64,000 bases of DNA from Fibrobacter sp. (GCA_017412605.1 JAFPWY010000013.1:62001-126000), one strand, 5' to 3'. Counted from the stretch's first letter, positions 1 to 9,232 are shown. Notes: generated from the sequence alone by a model not told the origin. Numbers and translations are program-made.

Positions 1-2
1 GT

Positions 3-935
3 GCAGTCGTGCTGAACTCGAATGCCCTGTATAAGACTACGGCAGACAGCTTGATTGTTGCGAACTTCGGTTCCTCCAGCTTGGAAAACCTCTACTTCAA
101 TGTCTACAATGCTGTGACGTTGAACGCTACGAACCTCATGACTTCGAAGTCCAAAAATGTCCTTTCCAAGAAGGATGAAAGCGACTACCTCTATTCCCGC
201 TTGAATAACAACTACAAGGATGGCCATTTCTACCGCAACGGTTACACGGCGACAATCATGAACCGCCGCGAAATCGAGTCGGATATGTTTGCGCTCGATC
301 CGACGGTAAGCCTTGCGATGCCCTATGGCGACGTTACGCCTGACCGCAAAGGTATCAAGGCATCCCTCGATGTGAACTGGGACGATATCGTCATGTTCAA
401 TGCCCGCTTCGACATGTTGACCCAGTCGAAAAGCGTCAAGGTGTCCTATGATGCCGCCGGTGCAGCAAGCCTCTCCATCGAAGAAAATAAGTTCACGCGT
501 TATGCTGCCGGCCTCGGTTTCGATGTCGGCCAGCTCCTGGCTTTGGACCGCAAGCTCCTTCTTCAGGGTTCTTACGACCATTCCGAGGAAAGCGCAAGCC
601 TGAAGCGCAAGGCTGACCGCATTATGGGTGGTGTCACCTTGAACGTTTGGGGACCGGTCTCGGTCTTGGGCAGCGTGCAGATGTTCAATAAGGAATTCGG
701 GAAAACGGGCTTCGTCATTGCTGACGGCCTTGCCTCTATCTCCAAGAGCAAGGAAATGCTGACTCTCGAAGGTGTCCGCTTGAAGATCGCTCCGGCTTCT
801 TATCTGGACCTGCAGGGTGGCTACCTGAAGAACGATGTTACCTATAAATCTATGGATGAGACCGGCGCTATGAAAGAGTCTACGCTTTCCGTGGGCAAGA
901 TGGTCGCTTCCGCCGACGTAACGGTTAATTTCTAA
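3..935 (+). CDS. outer-membrane beta-barrel protein, 5' end missing
   Basis: The reading frame is open to the left edge, so the true start lies outside the window; the GTG at 9 is probably not the start. The visible ~310 residues alternate polar and hydrophobic residues in strands, e.g. KASLDVNWDDIVMFNARFDML and MGGVTLNVWGPVSVLGSVQMF, and end in ASADVTVNF. A C-terminal Phe after an alternating strand is the usual signature of outer-membrane barrels. It is followed after 12 bases by a lipoprotein gene and then by a GH18-like gene, so the three probably form one transcription unit working at the cell envelope. I do not recognise a specific family; a porin-like or assembly role is inference only. 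Confidence 0.6.
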   Translation, partial: AVVLNSNALYKTTADSLIVANFGSSSLENLYFNVYNAVTLNATNLMTSKSKNVLSKKDESDYLYSRLNNNYKDGHFYRNGYTATIMNRREIESDMFALDPTVSLAMPYGDVTPDRKGIKASLDVNWDDIVMFNARFDMLTQSKSVKVSYDAAGAASLSIEENKFTRYAAGLGFDVGQLLALDRKLLLQGSYDHSEESASLKRKADRIMGGVTLNVWGPVSVLGSVQMFNKEFGKTGFVIADGLASISKSKEMLTLEGVRLKIAPASYLDLQGGYLKNDVTYKSMDETGAMKESTLSVGKMVASADVTVNF

Positions 936-947
936 GGAGTCTTGAAA

Positions 948-1853
948 ATGAAAAAATTGTACCAAGGCTTGATGATTATTGCAACGGCAGCCCTTACGGC
1001 TTGTTCTTCTATGGAAGTCAACGATGTCGATGCCGTGGCTGAAAACTACCCGGATGATTTTGATGCGGGTGTCTATTTGGAATTGCATCCGATACTGCTG
1101 ACCATGCAGAAGCTTAACTATGTGAGTGATGCAAACGACAAATTCAAGGGATCTATGGATGCCGCGACCTATGCGGCCAAGGTGACGGAGGATTCGATTG
1201 CCTTTGCCGCTGACACGGCTTCTGTGCACACGTTCTATACAAGCCCCAAATATGCGGGCTTAAACGAGACAACGTGGGATAGCCTCTGGATCGAGAAGAT
1301 GGACACCACGATGGTGAAAGACACGGTGTTCAAAATTTCGAAGGTTACATTGGATTCGCTTGATGCTGATGGAAAGGTGACTGGATCCCAGGTCGTCTTT
1401 GTTGACAGCGTCGCTAAGGATTCTACCGGAGAATTGATTTCAGTCGTTTATGGAAAACTGGACTCGACTGATACCGAAACGGTGACAATCGAGGTGGACA
1501 GGGTCGCGATTTCGATTAACAGCAAGGCGACCAAGAGGGACGTTTCCTCGATCAACGAGGTTCCCAAAATCGATACGATTCCGCCTGGTCTCGATGTCTC
1601 CGTGAAAAATTACGCTTTCCCGTACAATATCTACGGTGTGACAAACGAATTGGTCGTATTGGATAACCTGACTCCGGATACGGAAGCTGCAGCTCTTCAG
1701 TTCGTCGCGTTTGGCAAGAGCCATGGCTGGGCCTACCGCCGCTGCAAGGCGAATGAACTGACCAATGCGGCTGTTGATCCGGTTTATGGCGTCGAGTATC
1801 CTGCAACTAAACTGTACTGCGATGACAACGGCACTGCCCGTGAAATAAAGTAG
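948..1853 (+). CDS. hypothetical lipoprotein
   Basis: This 301-residue protein starts MKKLYQGLMIIATAALTACSS, a signal peptide with lipobox LTAC, so it should be lipidated at Cys 18 or so and anchored in the envelope. I chose ATG 948 because AAGGAG at 934-939 sits 8 bases before it; the TTG at 942 would leave only 2 bases. The mature part is acidic and rich in Asp, Thr and Val with repeated short strands (KDTVFKISKVTLDSLDADG), and it carries two Cys near the C-terminus. No known domain was recognised. It lies between the barrel protein and the GH18-like protein with gaps of 12 and 13 bases, suggesting one operon and a shared surface function. Confidence 0.65.
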   Translation: MKKLYQGLMIIATAALTACSSMEVNDVDAVAENYPDDFDAGVYLELHPILLTMQKLNYVSDANDKFKGSMDAATYAAKVTEDSIAFAADTASVHTFYTSPKYAGLNETTWDSLWIEKMDTTMVKDTVFKISKVTLDSLDADGKVTGSQVVFVDSVAKDSTGELISVVYGKLDSTDTETVTIEVDRVAISINSKATKRDVSSINEVPKIDTIPPGLDVSVKNYAFPYNIYGVTNELVVLDNLTPDTEAAALQFVAFGKSHGWAYRRCKANELTNAAVDPVYGVEYPATKLYCDDNGTAREIK

Positions 1854-1866
1854 GCGAGGTATTTAT

Positions 1867-2925
1867 ATGAATCTGAAACTAGTTGCTCTTGCTTTTGCCC
1901 TAGGTTGTGCTGTTTCGGCACAGGCTGCCGCGGACAAGATTGTCGGGTACTTCCCGTACTGGAGCCAGTATTCCCAGTTCTATCCGAAGGACATCCGCTA
2001 TAACACGGTGACCCACGTTCACTATGTGTCCCTGATGCCTGGCGAAGATGCTTCGCTCAACTTCGTTGACGAAAATGACGCCCCCAACTTCAAGGACCTG
2101 GTCAAGTTCACCAAGGAAAATGGAGTGAAGCTCGTCGTTTCCGTGGGTGGCAACGAAGCCGAAGGTAACCTGAAGGCAATAGCCTCTTCCGAGGAACTTC
2201 TCCCGACGTTTGTTTCCAATGTCAAGAGCTGGCTCGACAAGAACGGCGGTGACGGTATCGAACTTGACTGGCAGAACATCACTGCCGAAGATGCCGAGGA
2301 CTTCTCCAAGCTGGTCAATGCGCTGGTGAGCGATATGCCGGGCATGATTGTGGCCTCTTCCATGTATCCGTACATAGCCCAGGAAGCCTATTCTGCCGAG
2401 ACGATGAACAAGCTCTCCTACATCGACGTGTTCATGCCGGACCAGATGACTGAAGAAACCTCCGAACTCGTCCCGAACCAGGGCGCCACCAAGATTCACG
2501 AGATGCTTTCCATGGTGAGCGACATGGGTATCGACAAGGATAAATTGCTCCCCGTGATTTACCTCTACGGCAAGTCCTTTGTCGGTGCGACTGGGTATGG
2601 TTCTTCCCACCAGGGATTCGGTAGCGGTAACGAAGGTTATCTCGGCTACAACGAATTGATGGGCAAGTTTGACGAACCCGACTACAAGGTCACCTTCGAT
2701 GAGGAATCCAAGTCCGAACTGGCCGTCAGCAATTCCGAAGCTATCGTGTTCATGGGAATTCCTTCCGTGAAGGCCGTTGCCGAGGATGTCAAGAGCGAAG
2801 GCTTCAGTGGCGTTGCCGTGTACGAGCTCGATCAGGACCATCACGAACCGATTGTTTCGCTCCTCGTGACCATCGGCCTGCAGCTCCGCCCGAACATGGA
2901 TTACAAGCCCAAGAAGAAAAAGTAA
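1867..2925 (+). CDS. secreted GH18-fold protein, probably catalytically inactive
   Basis: A 352-residue protein with a signal peptide (MNLKLVALAFALGCAVSAQA) and a GH18 barrel: KIVGYFPYW near the mature N-terminus, LVVSVGG in strand 3, and the strand-4 active-site region at residues 129-136 reading DGIELDWQ. Active GH18 enzymes carry DxxDxDxE; here the second Asp is Glu 132 and the proton-donating Glu is Gln 136, encoded by CAG. GH18 proteins without that Glu are known as chitinase-like lectins (chi-lectins), so binding rather than cleavage of a glycan is the natural reading. An SD (GAGGT) precedes the start. It is the last gene of the barrel-lipoprotein-GH18 unit and is followed by a strong terminator. 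Confidence 0.8.
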   Translation: MNLKLVALAFALGCAVSAQAAADKIVGYFPYWSQYSQFYPKDIRYNTVTHVHYVSLMPGEDASLNFVDENDAPNFKDLVKFTKENGVKLVVSVGGNEAEGNLKAIASSEELLPTFVSNVKSWLDKNGGDGIELDWQNITAEDAEDFSKLVNALVSDMPGMIVASSMYPYIAQEAYSAETMNKLSYIDVFMPDQMTEETSELVPNQGATKIHEMLSMVSDMGIDKDKLLPVIYLYGKSFVGATGYGSSHQGFGSGNEGYLGYNELMGKFDEPDYKVTFDEESKSELAVSNSEAIVFMGIPSVKAVAEDVKSEGFSGVAVYELDQDHHEPIVSLLVTIGLQLRPNMDYKPKKKK

Positions 2926-2951
2926 TCCTTTCGGAGCTAAAAGCAATTAAC

Positions 2952-2985
2952 AAAAATCCGTTCCCGACTGGGAACGGATTTTTAT
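2952..2985 (+). terminator. intrinsic terminator after the GH18-like gene
   Basis: A perfect 14-bp stem (AAAAATCCGTTCCC / GGGAACGGATTTTT) with a 4-base loop ends in a T-rich tract. The A-rich left foot makes it usable on both strands, but only the plus-strand gene lies directly before it. Confidence 0.85.
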
Positions 2986-3002
2986 TTGCAATTCTAAGCT
3001 TT

Positions 3003-3064
3003 CTGGAGGCTTTAGGATGCCTAACTCTTTCCTCTACTAGAGGCTTCAACGGCGAAGCCTCCAG
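3003..3064. repeat. long stem-loop beyond the GH5 gene
   Basis: CTGGAGGCTT at 3003-3012 and AAGCCTCCAG at 3055-3064 are perfect inverted repeats around a 42-base loop that itself contains CCTCT/AGAGG. It lies just beyond the 3' end of the minus-strand GH5 gene. There is no T-tract, so it may protect the mRNA end rather than terminate. Confidence 0.45.
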
Positions 3065-3082
3065 ATCGCGTTTCTAGGGCCT

Positions 3083-5344
3083 TTACTGCTTGTTCCAGCG
3101 GATGCTTGCCGATTGGCTTCCCTGGCGCACGACAGCTACGTACGAGCCGCTGGTGAGCCCACGGAGCTGTACGGAGTGCGTCCCGGAACCATAGCGGCCG
3201 GATTGGCTCAAAACGCGGTTGCCGAGAGCGTCATAAACCTCCAACTTGACCATTCCGGACCTTTCGGTGCTGAATGAGAGGGTGGAGCCAATTATTTGGG
3301 CGCTCAATCCGCTGCTCCTCGCTATGGAATAGTGAATGGCATCATCATCCGTATCGCCTTCGTTGCCCTGGTTCAAGAATGCCATGTGCTCTGCCAGGTT
3401 GACGGCAGACGCAGCATCACCGATGGTCACTGTCATGGAGGCTTCGATCTTCTTGTATAATTCAGTTTCTTCTGCGGTAGCCGTAACCGTGACGATTGCG
3501 TTCTGGTCTCCTGCGACAATGCTAGTCCCGTTGCGGGTTAGATACTTTGAGGTGGGCTCGCCGTCAAACGTGTAAGTAATCTTGCTGCCCTTCATCGTCG
3601 TGTCGAGGAGAACCCCTTCCTTGCTAGTTTCCCCCAGGGCGAGAGTTACGTCCTTGAAGTCGGGGGTAATTCTGTTCTTGCCCTTGGTGTAAGAGAAGGT
3701 GATGGTGTCATGCATGGCCCTGTAGCCGGGTACAGCGTCGGCCGTCGCGACAATCTTTGCATCGCCGAAGCTGTTCAGTTCGAACATCCATACATTGTTG
3801 TCGCGCATAGTGCCCGAGCATGCGGCAATCTTGCAGACCGCATTCTTGACGTTCACGATATCCGGATTCAGGGATTTCAACGTAAATTTCGATCCTTCGA
3901 CGGTCGTGTTGCTCACGGTCAGCACGTATTCCTTCTTGCCGTCCTGATCAAAGTCCTTTGCCTGGCTGGAACCCTTTGCGTTCTTGCAGTCGCCGGTGTA
4001 ATTGCAGGAGCCGTCGGAGAATCCGGGGATGGATTGCCCGGCAACCTGGGTGACCGTTACTACGGATTCGGAACCGTCGTCGCCCTTGATAATGGCGTAA
4101 CCGTAATCATGGACGTCGAGTGTCGATCCGGAAACAGATACGACGGCCTCGTTGCTGGACGTGTAGGTACAGCCGGACTTTAGTGCGTTGGTGACCTGCG
4201 ATTCAGATTGCTTGACAGTGACGCTCTTGAATGCACAGTTGCCTGTGTTCTTGCCCTTGACAAGCGAGTCTGCCCAGTTGCGCCCGTTCTTTGTGAGGTA
4301 TTCCTTGACAATCTTTCCGGAGGCGGTATAGCTTGCGCCGGAGAGGGCGTTGAAGTTGTTCAATACTTCGTTGCCATCGAACATGGCGGACTGCTCGCTC
4401 TTCTTGTCGATGGCACTGGTCAGCTGGCGCAAGCTCCAGTTGCAGTTGGGAATCTGTTTCTGGTCCATGTAGCTTGTCCATTCGCTTGTGGCGCTGGCGT
4501 TCGGGCTTCCGTTTCCGGAGGCGGCTGTCGTGCCCCATTCGCTGATGAACACCGGGTATCCGGCATTTAGGGTCTGGTCTATTCTGCCACTGAAGCTACC
4601 CTTGGAATGGGTTGCGGCATAAAAATGCAATACGTAGGCGATATTCGTTGAGTTGACGGGGTCCGAGGCTCCGTTTTGCGGATTCTGCGACCAGCTCGGC
4701 GTCCCGACGATAATCAGGTTCTGCGTGCTGTTGCGAATGATCGGGCAAATCGTGTTGGCATAGCCCTTGACAGCGCTCCAGTTGCCGCCACTGCCGTCGA
4801 CCGGTTCGTTATAGATTTCGTAGATGACGTTCGGCACGTCCTTGTACTTCTTGGAAACCGTCTCGAAGAATGTCTTCGCGAGCGAGGTTTCTGTATGGGC
4901 GCGGTGGCTGTGCCAGTCGATGATAATGTAAATGTCGCTTTCGATAGCGGCGGCGACCATGTTGTCGATCAGGCTCAGATAGCTGTCCGGGGAACCCTTG
5001 TAGGAACTCTCCGTGGCAATGGGGTTCGTTGTAGTTCCTTCGCTATCGTAGTACTGGATGCCGAGGGCAAAGCGGATAACGTCGATTTTGAGGTTTTCGG
5101 CTGCCCAGGCGACCACAGTCTTGTTGTAGTAGGGCTGCCCGGTACCATCAGACCAGAACAGGCTCATGCCGCGTAGCATTGCTTGTTCGTTGTTCTTTTC
5201 GCCAACAATCTTGTTGCCGCTGGTGTGTAATGCCCCGTATATGGAAACTGGGCCGACGCGCTTGGGTGTGCAGTCTAACGCTCCTGCGAAGGCAGGGACC
5301 GCTGCAAGCATTGCCAGAGATAGAAGGATCTTTTTCATCTTCAT
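3083..5344 (-). CDS. GH5 cellulase with C-terminal sorting tail
   Basis: A 753-residue secreted enzyme with signal peptide MKMKKILLSLAMLAAVPAFAGA. Residues about 25-340 form a GH5 (subfamily 2-like) endoglucanase: LRGMSLFWSDG near the start, DWHSH, the acid/base Glu 180 in YEIYNEP and the nucleophile Glu 269 in FISEWGT. After the catalytic domain come about 330 residues of Thr/Ser-rich, strand-forming modules, possibly Ig-like. The last ~65 residues (KLEVYDALGNRVLSQSG, GLTSGSYVAVVRQG) resemble type IX secretion sorting domains. GH5_2 enzymes cleave internal beta-1,4 bonds of cellulose. AGGAA 8-10 bases before ATG 5344 supports the start. Divergent from the next gene, with a 400-base spacer. 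Confidence 0.92.
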   Translation of the reverse strand: MKMKKILLSLAMLAAVPAFAGALDCTPKRVGPVSIYGALHTSGNKIVGEKNNEQAMLRGMSLFWSDGTGQPYYNKTVVAWAAENLKIDVIRFALGIQYYDSEGTTTNPIATESSYKGSPDSYLSLIDNMVAAAIESDIYIIIDWHSHRAHTETSLAKTFFETVSKKYKDVPNVIYEIYNEPVDGSGGNWSAVKGYANTICPIIRNSTQNLIIVGTPSWSQNPQNGASDPVNSTNIAYVLHFYAATHSKGSFSGRIDQTLNAGYPVFISEWGTTAASGNGSPNASATSEWTSYMDQKQIPNCNWSLRQLTSAIDKKSEQSAMFDGNEVLNNFNALSGASYTASGKIVKEYLTKNGRNWADSLVKGKNTGNCAFKSVTVKQSESQVTNALKSGCTYTSSNEAVVSVSGSTLDVHDYGYAIIKGDDGSESVVTVTQVAGQSIPGFSDGSCNYTGDCKNAKGSSQAKDFDQDGKKEYVLTVSNTTVEGSKFTLKSLNPDIVNVKNAVCKIAACSGTMRDNNVWMFELNSFGDAKIVATADAVPGYRAMHDTITFSYTKGKNRITPDFKDVTLALGETSKEGVLLDTTMKGSKITYTFDGEPTSKYLTRNGTSIVAGDQNAIVTVTATAEETELYKKIEASMTVTIGDAASAVNLAEHMAFLNQGNEGDTDDDAIHYSIARSSGLSAQIIGSTLSFSTERSGMVKLEVYDALGNRVLSQSGRYGSGTHSVQLRGLTSGSYVAVVRQGSQSASIRWNKQ

Positions 5345-5748
5345 AAGTGTATTCCTGTTTTCTGCTATTTCAAAATAACGCTACCTGGACCCAATCGCAT
5401 ACACCATATTAGAAAAAAAATGGTTACGGTCGTAAACGGGTTTCCCTGAATCAACCGCAATCCTTGATAATGAAAAATAAATTCCTTTGCTCCCTTCGGC
5501 GATAGCTCTGGCTCACAAAGATGGCTGTTTCGGTGTTGTGGTGATATGGCGCACATTCGTGCTTTGACCGGAATTTTGGGCTTTTGCAAAAAATTGTGCT
5601 CCAAATTACAAATTCCGAAGATTTCGTCGAGTATTGTAAATTTTTGCTAAAAAAAGGGATTTTCTTTGCCTTTTTTATTTAAATAGAATATATTAGCGCC
5701 AAAACTAGCCCCTTCGTGTGGGCATCACTTTAACAAAGAGAGAGAATT
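5345..5748. other. divergent intergenic region between GH5 and binding-protein genes
   Basis: About 400 bases with no convincing reading frame or RNA gene. It holds the promoter for the plus-strand gene (listed separately) and presumably one for the GH5 gene, which I could not place with confidence. Confidence 0.5.
5666..5694 (+). promoter_or_regulatory. sigma-70-type promoter for the secreted binding protein
   Basis: TTGCCT at 5666-5671 and TATATT at 5689-5694 are separated by 17 bases. The expected start near 5701 gives a leader of about 48 bases ending in a GAGAGAG ribosome-binding site before ATG 5749. Confidence 0.6.
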
Positions 5749-6693
5749 ATGAACAAGAAAATTCTATTTAGCACAGCTATGGCGGTGGTTGCTTCTACTG
5801 CGTTTGGTTTCGAACTGTGGAAGGGCGAATCCGAACAGGTTAACACGGAAATGGGCAATACCACCAATACGGCAGGTTACTGGTTTAGCTACAGTGACTC
5901 CAATGATGGCGGCCTTTCTGAAGTCCAGTGGCCGGTTCCTACGGGAAATGGTTATGACGACAACTCTCTGCAGCCGATCATTGAAACTTGTGGCGGTGTT
6001 TGTGGAAAGGTTGTTCTTTCCGCTGGTTCCGTGACCTATGACCCGTTCGTGGGTATTGGCTTCAACGTTGTCGGTGAAACTAGCGAAACTGACGATACTC
6101 CGGCTGCGGGTGATGCCTCTGCTTGGGGTGGTATCTGTATCGCTTATTCTTCCACGTTGCAGCCCGTGCTTGAATTGGGCCTCGGCGATGAGGGCGATCA
6201 GGCTCTTAAGTACGACAACCCGTTCAACAAGTTGGTCAAGAGCTCCGAGGGTACGTCCAAGGACATTCCTTGGGCTGACTTCTCCCAGGCCGGCTGGGGC
6301 GTTTCTCAGGGTGGTGATGTGATCGATGGTCCTACCGCCGCTACGAAGCTTGTTGCTGTTAAGTTCAAGATTCAGGCCAAGGACGGCTCTACGGGCAATT
6401 TCAACATCGTGCAAATCGGTCCCTATGGAAGCAATTGTACATATAGTGTGGGCATCAAGAATGTCCGCGCTGCTGCTGGTGTGAAGGCTATGCTTTCTGG
6501 CCGTACGCTCTCCTTCTCAGGCATTTCTTCCGACGCATCCGTCGAGGTGATCAACCTCCAGGGCCGCGTTGTCAAGAAGGGCTCCGTGAAGGGTGCTTCC
6601 TCGCTCGACCTTTCCGCTATCGATGCCGGCATCTACATGGTCCGCGTTTCTGGAAAGTCTGTTGATTTCACCAACAAGATTGTCCTGAAGTAA
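5749..6693 (+). CDS. secreted carbohydrate-binding-like protein with sorting tail
   Basis: A 314-residue protein: signal peptide to about residue 20 (ending TAFGF), a jelly-roll-like domain (residues ~25-235) and a ~75-residue C-terminal tail. The central part has the pattern of CBM11/CIA30-type galactose-binding folds: AGYWFSYSDSNDGG, then WGGICIAY, and IPWADFSQAGWGV followed by LVAVKFKIQAKDG. The tail (VEVINLQGRVVKKGSV, IDAGIYMVRVSGK) is a type IX-like sorting domain. No catalytic domain is present, so I read it as a cellulose- or hemicellulose-binding adhesin or accessory protein acting beside the GH5 and GH8 enzymes. The SD GAGAGAG precedes ATG. The ligand is unknown. Confidence 0.75.
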   Translation: MNKKILFSTAMAVVASTAFGFELWKGESEQVNTEMGNTTNTAGYWFSYSDSNDGGLSEVQWPVPTGNGYDDNSLQPIIETCGGVCGKVVLSAGSVTYDPFVGIGFNVVGETSETDDTPAAGDASAWGGICIAYSSTLQPVLELGLGDEGDQALKYDNPFNKLVKSSEGTSKDIPWADFSQAGWGVSQGGDVIDGPTAATKLVAVKFKIQAKDGSTGNFNIVQIGPYGSNCTYSVGIKNVRAAAGVKAMLSGRTLSFSGISSDASVEVINLQGRVVKKGSVKGASSLDLSAIDAGIYMVRVSGKSVDFTNKIVLK

Positions 6694-6711
6694 TATTCAA
6701 GAAACTGAAAG

Positions 6712-6745
6712 GGGGGAGTCGCCGGTGCGGCTCCCTTTTTTTTAT
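6712..6745 (+). terminator. intrinsic terminator
   Basis: Stem GGGAGTCGC / GCGGCTCCC (one G-T pair) with loop CGGT is followed by a run of nine or more T. It ends transcription of the binding-protein gene. Confidence 0.85.
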
Positions 6746-6862
6746 TCTTGTTAGAAGGATTCTTCGTAGGGGTGCGTTGGGTCACGCTCAAAAGCGTTTT
6801 TCCGTTCCAGCATGACTGGGAATATGATTTAAATGTATATTTTAAGGAAAATGAGGTATTGT

Positions 6863-8296
6863 ATGTTCGCAAAGAAAGCCTTGTATCCGTTGCTCTGCGC
6901 ATCCCTCTTGGGGATGGGAGCCTGTGGTGACGAGAAGTCCTCTGATAGCAATCCCGTTGCGCCGGAGGGCAATTCTTCGTCGTCTATTTTTGTTGACCCC
7001 ACTCTGCTGCTTAGCAGCGGGGTAGATCCGACTCCGACTCCGACACCAACTTCTTCAAATACTCCGGTGGTTGTTCCCTCGGGCAATTATGCCGCTTTGG
7101 CGACGAACATTAACGCCGTTAGGCCTGACGAACTGTATGTGGGCTGGCTGGGCGCTCACGTCTCTACCTATGAGGCCGATGCCGCCACCTACCCGACGCT
7201 TTCGCACGATTTTACCGAGGTGTTCAAGGCCGATTATCTCCCTGCAAGTCGTGTGGTGTGGCAATCCCAGACAACCGGCGGCTACAAGAATCAGTGTAGT
7301 GAGGACGATGCGACGGTCAGCCTGATGAAGGCCCGCGCCTGCACGGTATCGGAAGGTATTGGGTATGGCATGCTCCTTTCGTATTTCGCCAACGATGCGG
7401 ATACCTTCTTTAAGCTTTGGAATTATAACCGTGCTTTCAGACATTACAATGGAACCACCAATCTCATGCCGTGGATCATTGAAAGTTTTTCGTACAACGT
7501 TGTTGATGCCGCTAGTGCGACCGATGCCGACCTAGATATTGCGACGGCTTTGATTCTGATGTACTATAAGACGGGGCTGGAAGCCTACAAGACCGATGCC
7601 TTGACTATCATCAATGACTTGTGGAAGGAAGAAATCAATCCGGCCAACAACCTCATCCTGTCGGGCAATACTTCTATGTGGAACGGCAAGAGCGGTCAGA
7701 TTGTATACAACCTGAGCTATTTCTCGCCGGTGGCGCTCCGCCTGTTTGCCAAGATTGATACTGCCCATGACTGGAATGCCGTGCTGGATGCCATGTACAC
7801 GTACATGGCGAAGGTTCAGGCTGGTGGCACGGGCGTGTTCCCTGACTGGAGCGATGAAGCCGGTTCTGCAATCAAGGCCCCGAACGGCTCTGCAAACACC
7901 ACTTATTTCCGTTTCGACAAGGAAAGCGTGCGTATCCCGTGGCGTATCGCGTGGGACTACTACTGGTTCCAGGATACCCGTGCGGCGGCAATTCTGAACA
8001 AATTGAACGAATTTATTGTGGAAAAGTCTACCGGAAGCGTTACGAGTACCGCCTTGGGTACGGCCTATTCCTGGGATTTGAACTTGGGAAAAGACAAAAC
8101 GGCTAATACCGTTTCGGGAATGTGGCTCGGCGCCTGGTGTGCCACTGGTATTGCCGGCAATTCCAAATGGCTGAATGATTGTACTGCCGAACTCAACGGA
8201 AAGACGTTGTTCAATACCTCGACCAGCTACTTCACCGACATTCTTTTGGTGATGTACAGCCAGTTGCTGAACGGAAAGTTCGTGAAACCGTTCTAA
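6863..8296 (+). CDS. GH8 glucanase, lipoprotein
   Basis: A 477-residue lipoprotein (MFAKKALYPLLCASLLGMGACG, lipobox GMGAC) with a Ser/Thr/Pro linker (residues ~30-70) and a GH8 (alpha/alpha)6 catalytic domain. The acid Glu lies in VSEGIGYGMLL (about residue 164) and the conserved Asp cluster in TDADLDIATAL (about 221-225). GH8 members cleave beta-1,4 glucan, xylan or chitosan; the sequence does not tell which. Start at 6863 is chosen because GAGGT at 6853-6857 lies 5 bases before it; ATG 6833 and 6851 would lack a proper SD and spoil the signal peptide. Lipid anchoring suggests it works at the cell surface on soluble oligomers or adherent polymer. Confidence 0.9.
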   Translation: MFAKKALYPLLCASLLGMGACGDEKSSDSNPVAPEGNSSSSIFVDPTLLLSSGVDPTPTPTPTSSNTPVVVPSGNYAALATNINAVRPDELYVGWLGAHVSTYEADAATYPTLSHDFTEVFKADYLPASRVVWQSQTTGGYKNQCSEDDATVSLMKARACTVSEGIGYGMLLSYFANDADTFFKLWNYNRAFRHYNGTTNLMPWIIESFSYNVVDAASATDADLDIATALILMYYKTGLEAYKTDALTIINDLWKEEINPANNLILSGNTSMWNGKSGQIVYNLSYFSPVALRLFAKIDTAHDWNAVLDAMYTYMAKVQAGGTGVFPDWSDEAGSAIKAPNGSANTTYFRFDKESVRIPWRIAWDYYWFQDTRAAAILNKLNEFIVEKSTGSVTSTALGTAYSWDLNLGKDKTANTVSGMWLGAWCATGIAGNSKWLNDCTAELNGKTLFNTSTSYFTDILLVMYSQLLNGKFVKPF

Positions 8297-8331
8297 TTTG
8301 TTGGAATTGACGCCCTTTTAAAAAAAATTTT

Positions 8332-8360
8332 AGCCGTCGGGGTTTTCCGGCGGCTATTTT
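8332..8360 (+). terminator. terminator of the GH8 gene
   Basis: AGCCGTCGG / CCGGCGGCT (one G-T pair) with a 6-base loop, followed by ATTTT. The T-tract runs straight into TATATT, the presumed -10 box of the next gene. Confidence 0.7.
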
Positions 8361-8374
8361 GTATATTCTTGGCT

Positions 8375-9211
8375 ATGGATAGTGATTCATTAATCGAAAA
8401 CGGTACCGTGGATTCTGTTGCGCCCGAACAGGTGCTCCCTTCCCCGGAGCAGCTGGGCATTTCGGTTTCGTCCGGGCCGGTGCCCGAATTGACCGTGGGC
8501 GACACGTTCGATTATCAGGTGACCGTCAGCTGGAGCGTGCAGGGGAGTTCCCTGCTCGTGGTTCCCGTGAGTTCCGCGACAGCGAAGGGGCTTGCGCAGC
8601 TGGGGATGTCCCAGGAATCCGCCCGGTCCGTAAAGGACGGCGCCGAGATTGCCTCGATTACGTTTACTTATAAGTTGATGGTGCAGGACACGGGAAACCT
8701 GAGCATTCCTGCGCTCCGCTTCGAAATCCCGACCGCATTGGGGTCTTCCATCGACTTGCGTAGCGAATCCGTGCCCGTGCGCGTGGATTCTCCGTTCAAC
8801 CCGCTGCCGTTGGCCATGGGGCTGGTTGTTGCCGTGTGTGTGCTTTTTGCGGGCCTGTGGCGCGCCAAGCGGCGCGCGGCTGCCCAGGCTGCCGCTGCCG
8901 CAAAAAATGCGGCAGAACAGGCCCTGTGCGAGCGTATGACCGTGCTGAAGCAGCGCGTGAACGTCGCCGATAGCCGTGAGTGGCTTTTGGAGCTCGAAGG
9001 CGCCTGCAAGGAATATGCCCAAGAAAAACTGGGCCTTGCCGCAGCCGACGTGAACCTGGAATCCCTAGTGAAAGAGGGCAAGCTCGAAGGCTGGGAAACC
9101 CTGGTCGAGGAATTTGCCCACGCCCGCTACGGCGGCGGCCAACGCGACGGATTCCAGAACCTCGAAACATGGAAAGCTGCCATGCGGCTCATGGACATCA
9201 ACGAAGAATAA
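8375..9211 (+). CDS. single-span membrane protein, BatD-like
   Basis: A 278-residue protein. Residues ~1-130 form a strand-rich domain (LTVGDTFDYQVTVSWSVQGSS, ITFTYKLMVQDTGNLSIPALRFEIP) that resembles the last periplasmic module of BatD/oxygen-tolerance proteins. A transmembrane span (PLPLAMGLVVAVCVLFAGLW) follows, then an Ala-rich helical cytosolic tail. Unlike full BatD it has no obvious cleavable signal peptide and no Bat neighbours, so the assignment is loose. ATG 8375 is preferred over TTG 8369. There is no SD; TATATT at 8362-8367 lies 7 bases before ATG, suggesting a leaderless transcript. It ends convergently with pgi. Confidence 0.6.
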   Translation: MDSDSLIENGTVDSVAPEQVLPSPEQLGISVSSGPVPELTVGDTFDYQVTVSWSVQGSSLLVVPVSSATAKGLAQLGMSQESARSVKDGAEIASITFTYKLMVQDTGNLSIPALRFEIPTALGSSIDLRSESVPVRVDSPFNPLPLAMGLVVAVCVLFAGLWRAKRRAAAQAAAAAKNAAEQALCERMTVLKQRVNVADSREWLLELEGACKEYAQEKLGLAAADVNLESLVKEGKLEGWETLVEEFAHARYGGGQRDGFQNLETWKAAMRLMDINEE

Positions 9212-9232
9212 GGAAAAACCGAAAATAAGGAC

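Noticed and set aside
1900-2946. 348-residue frame on the minus strand
   Set aside because: It is the shadow of the GH18-like gene, which has a signal peptide, SD and fold motifs.
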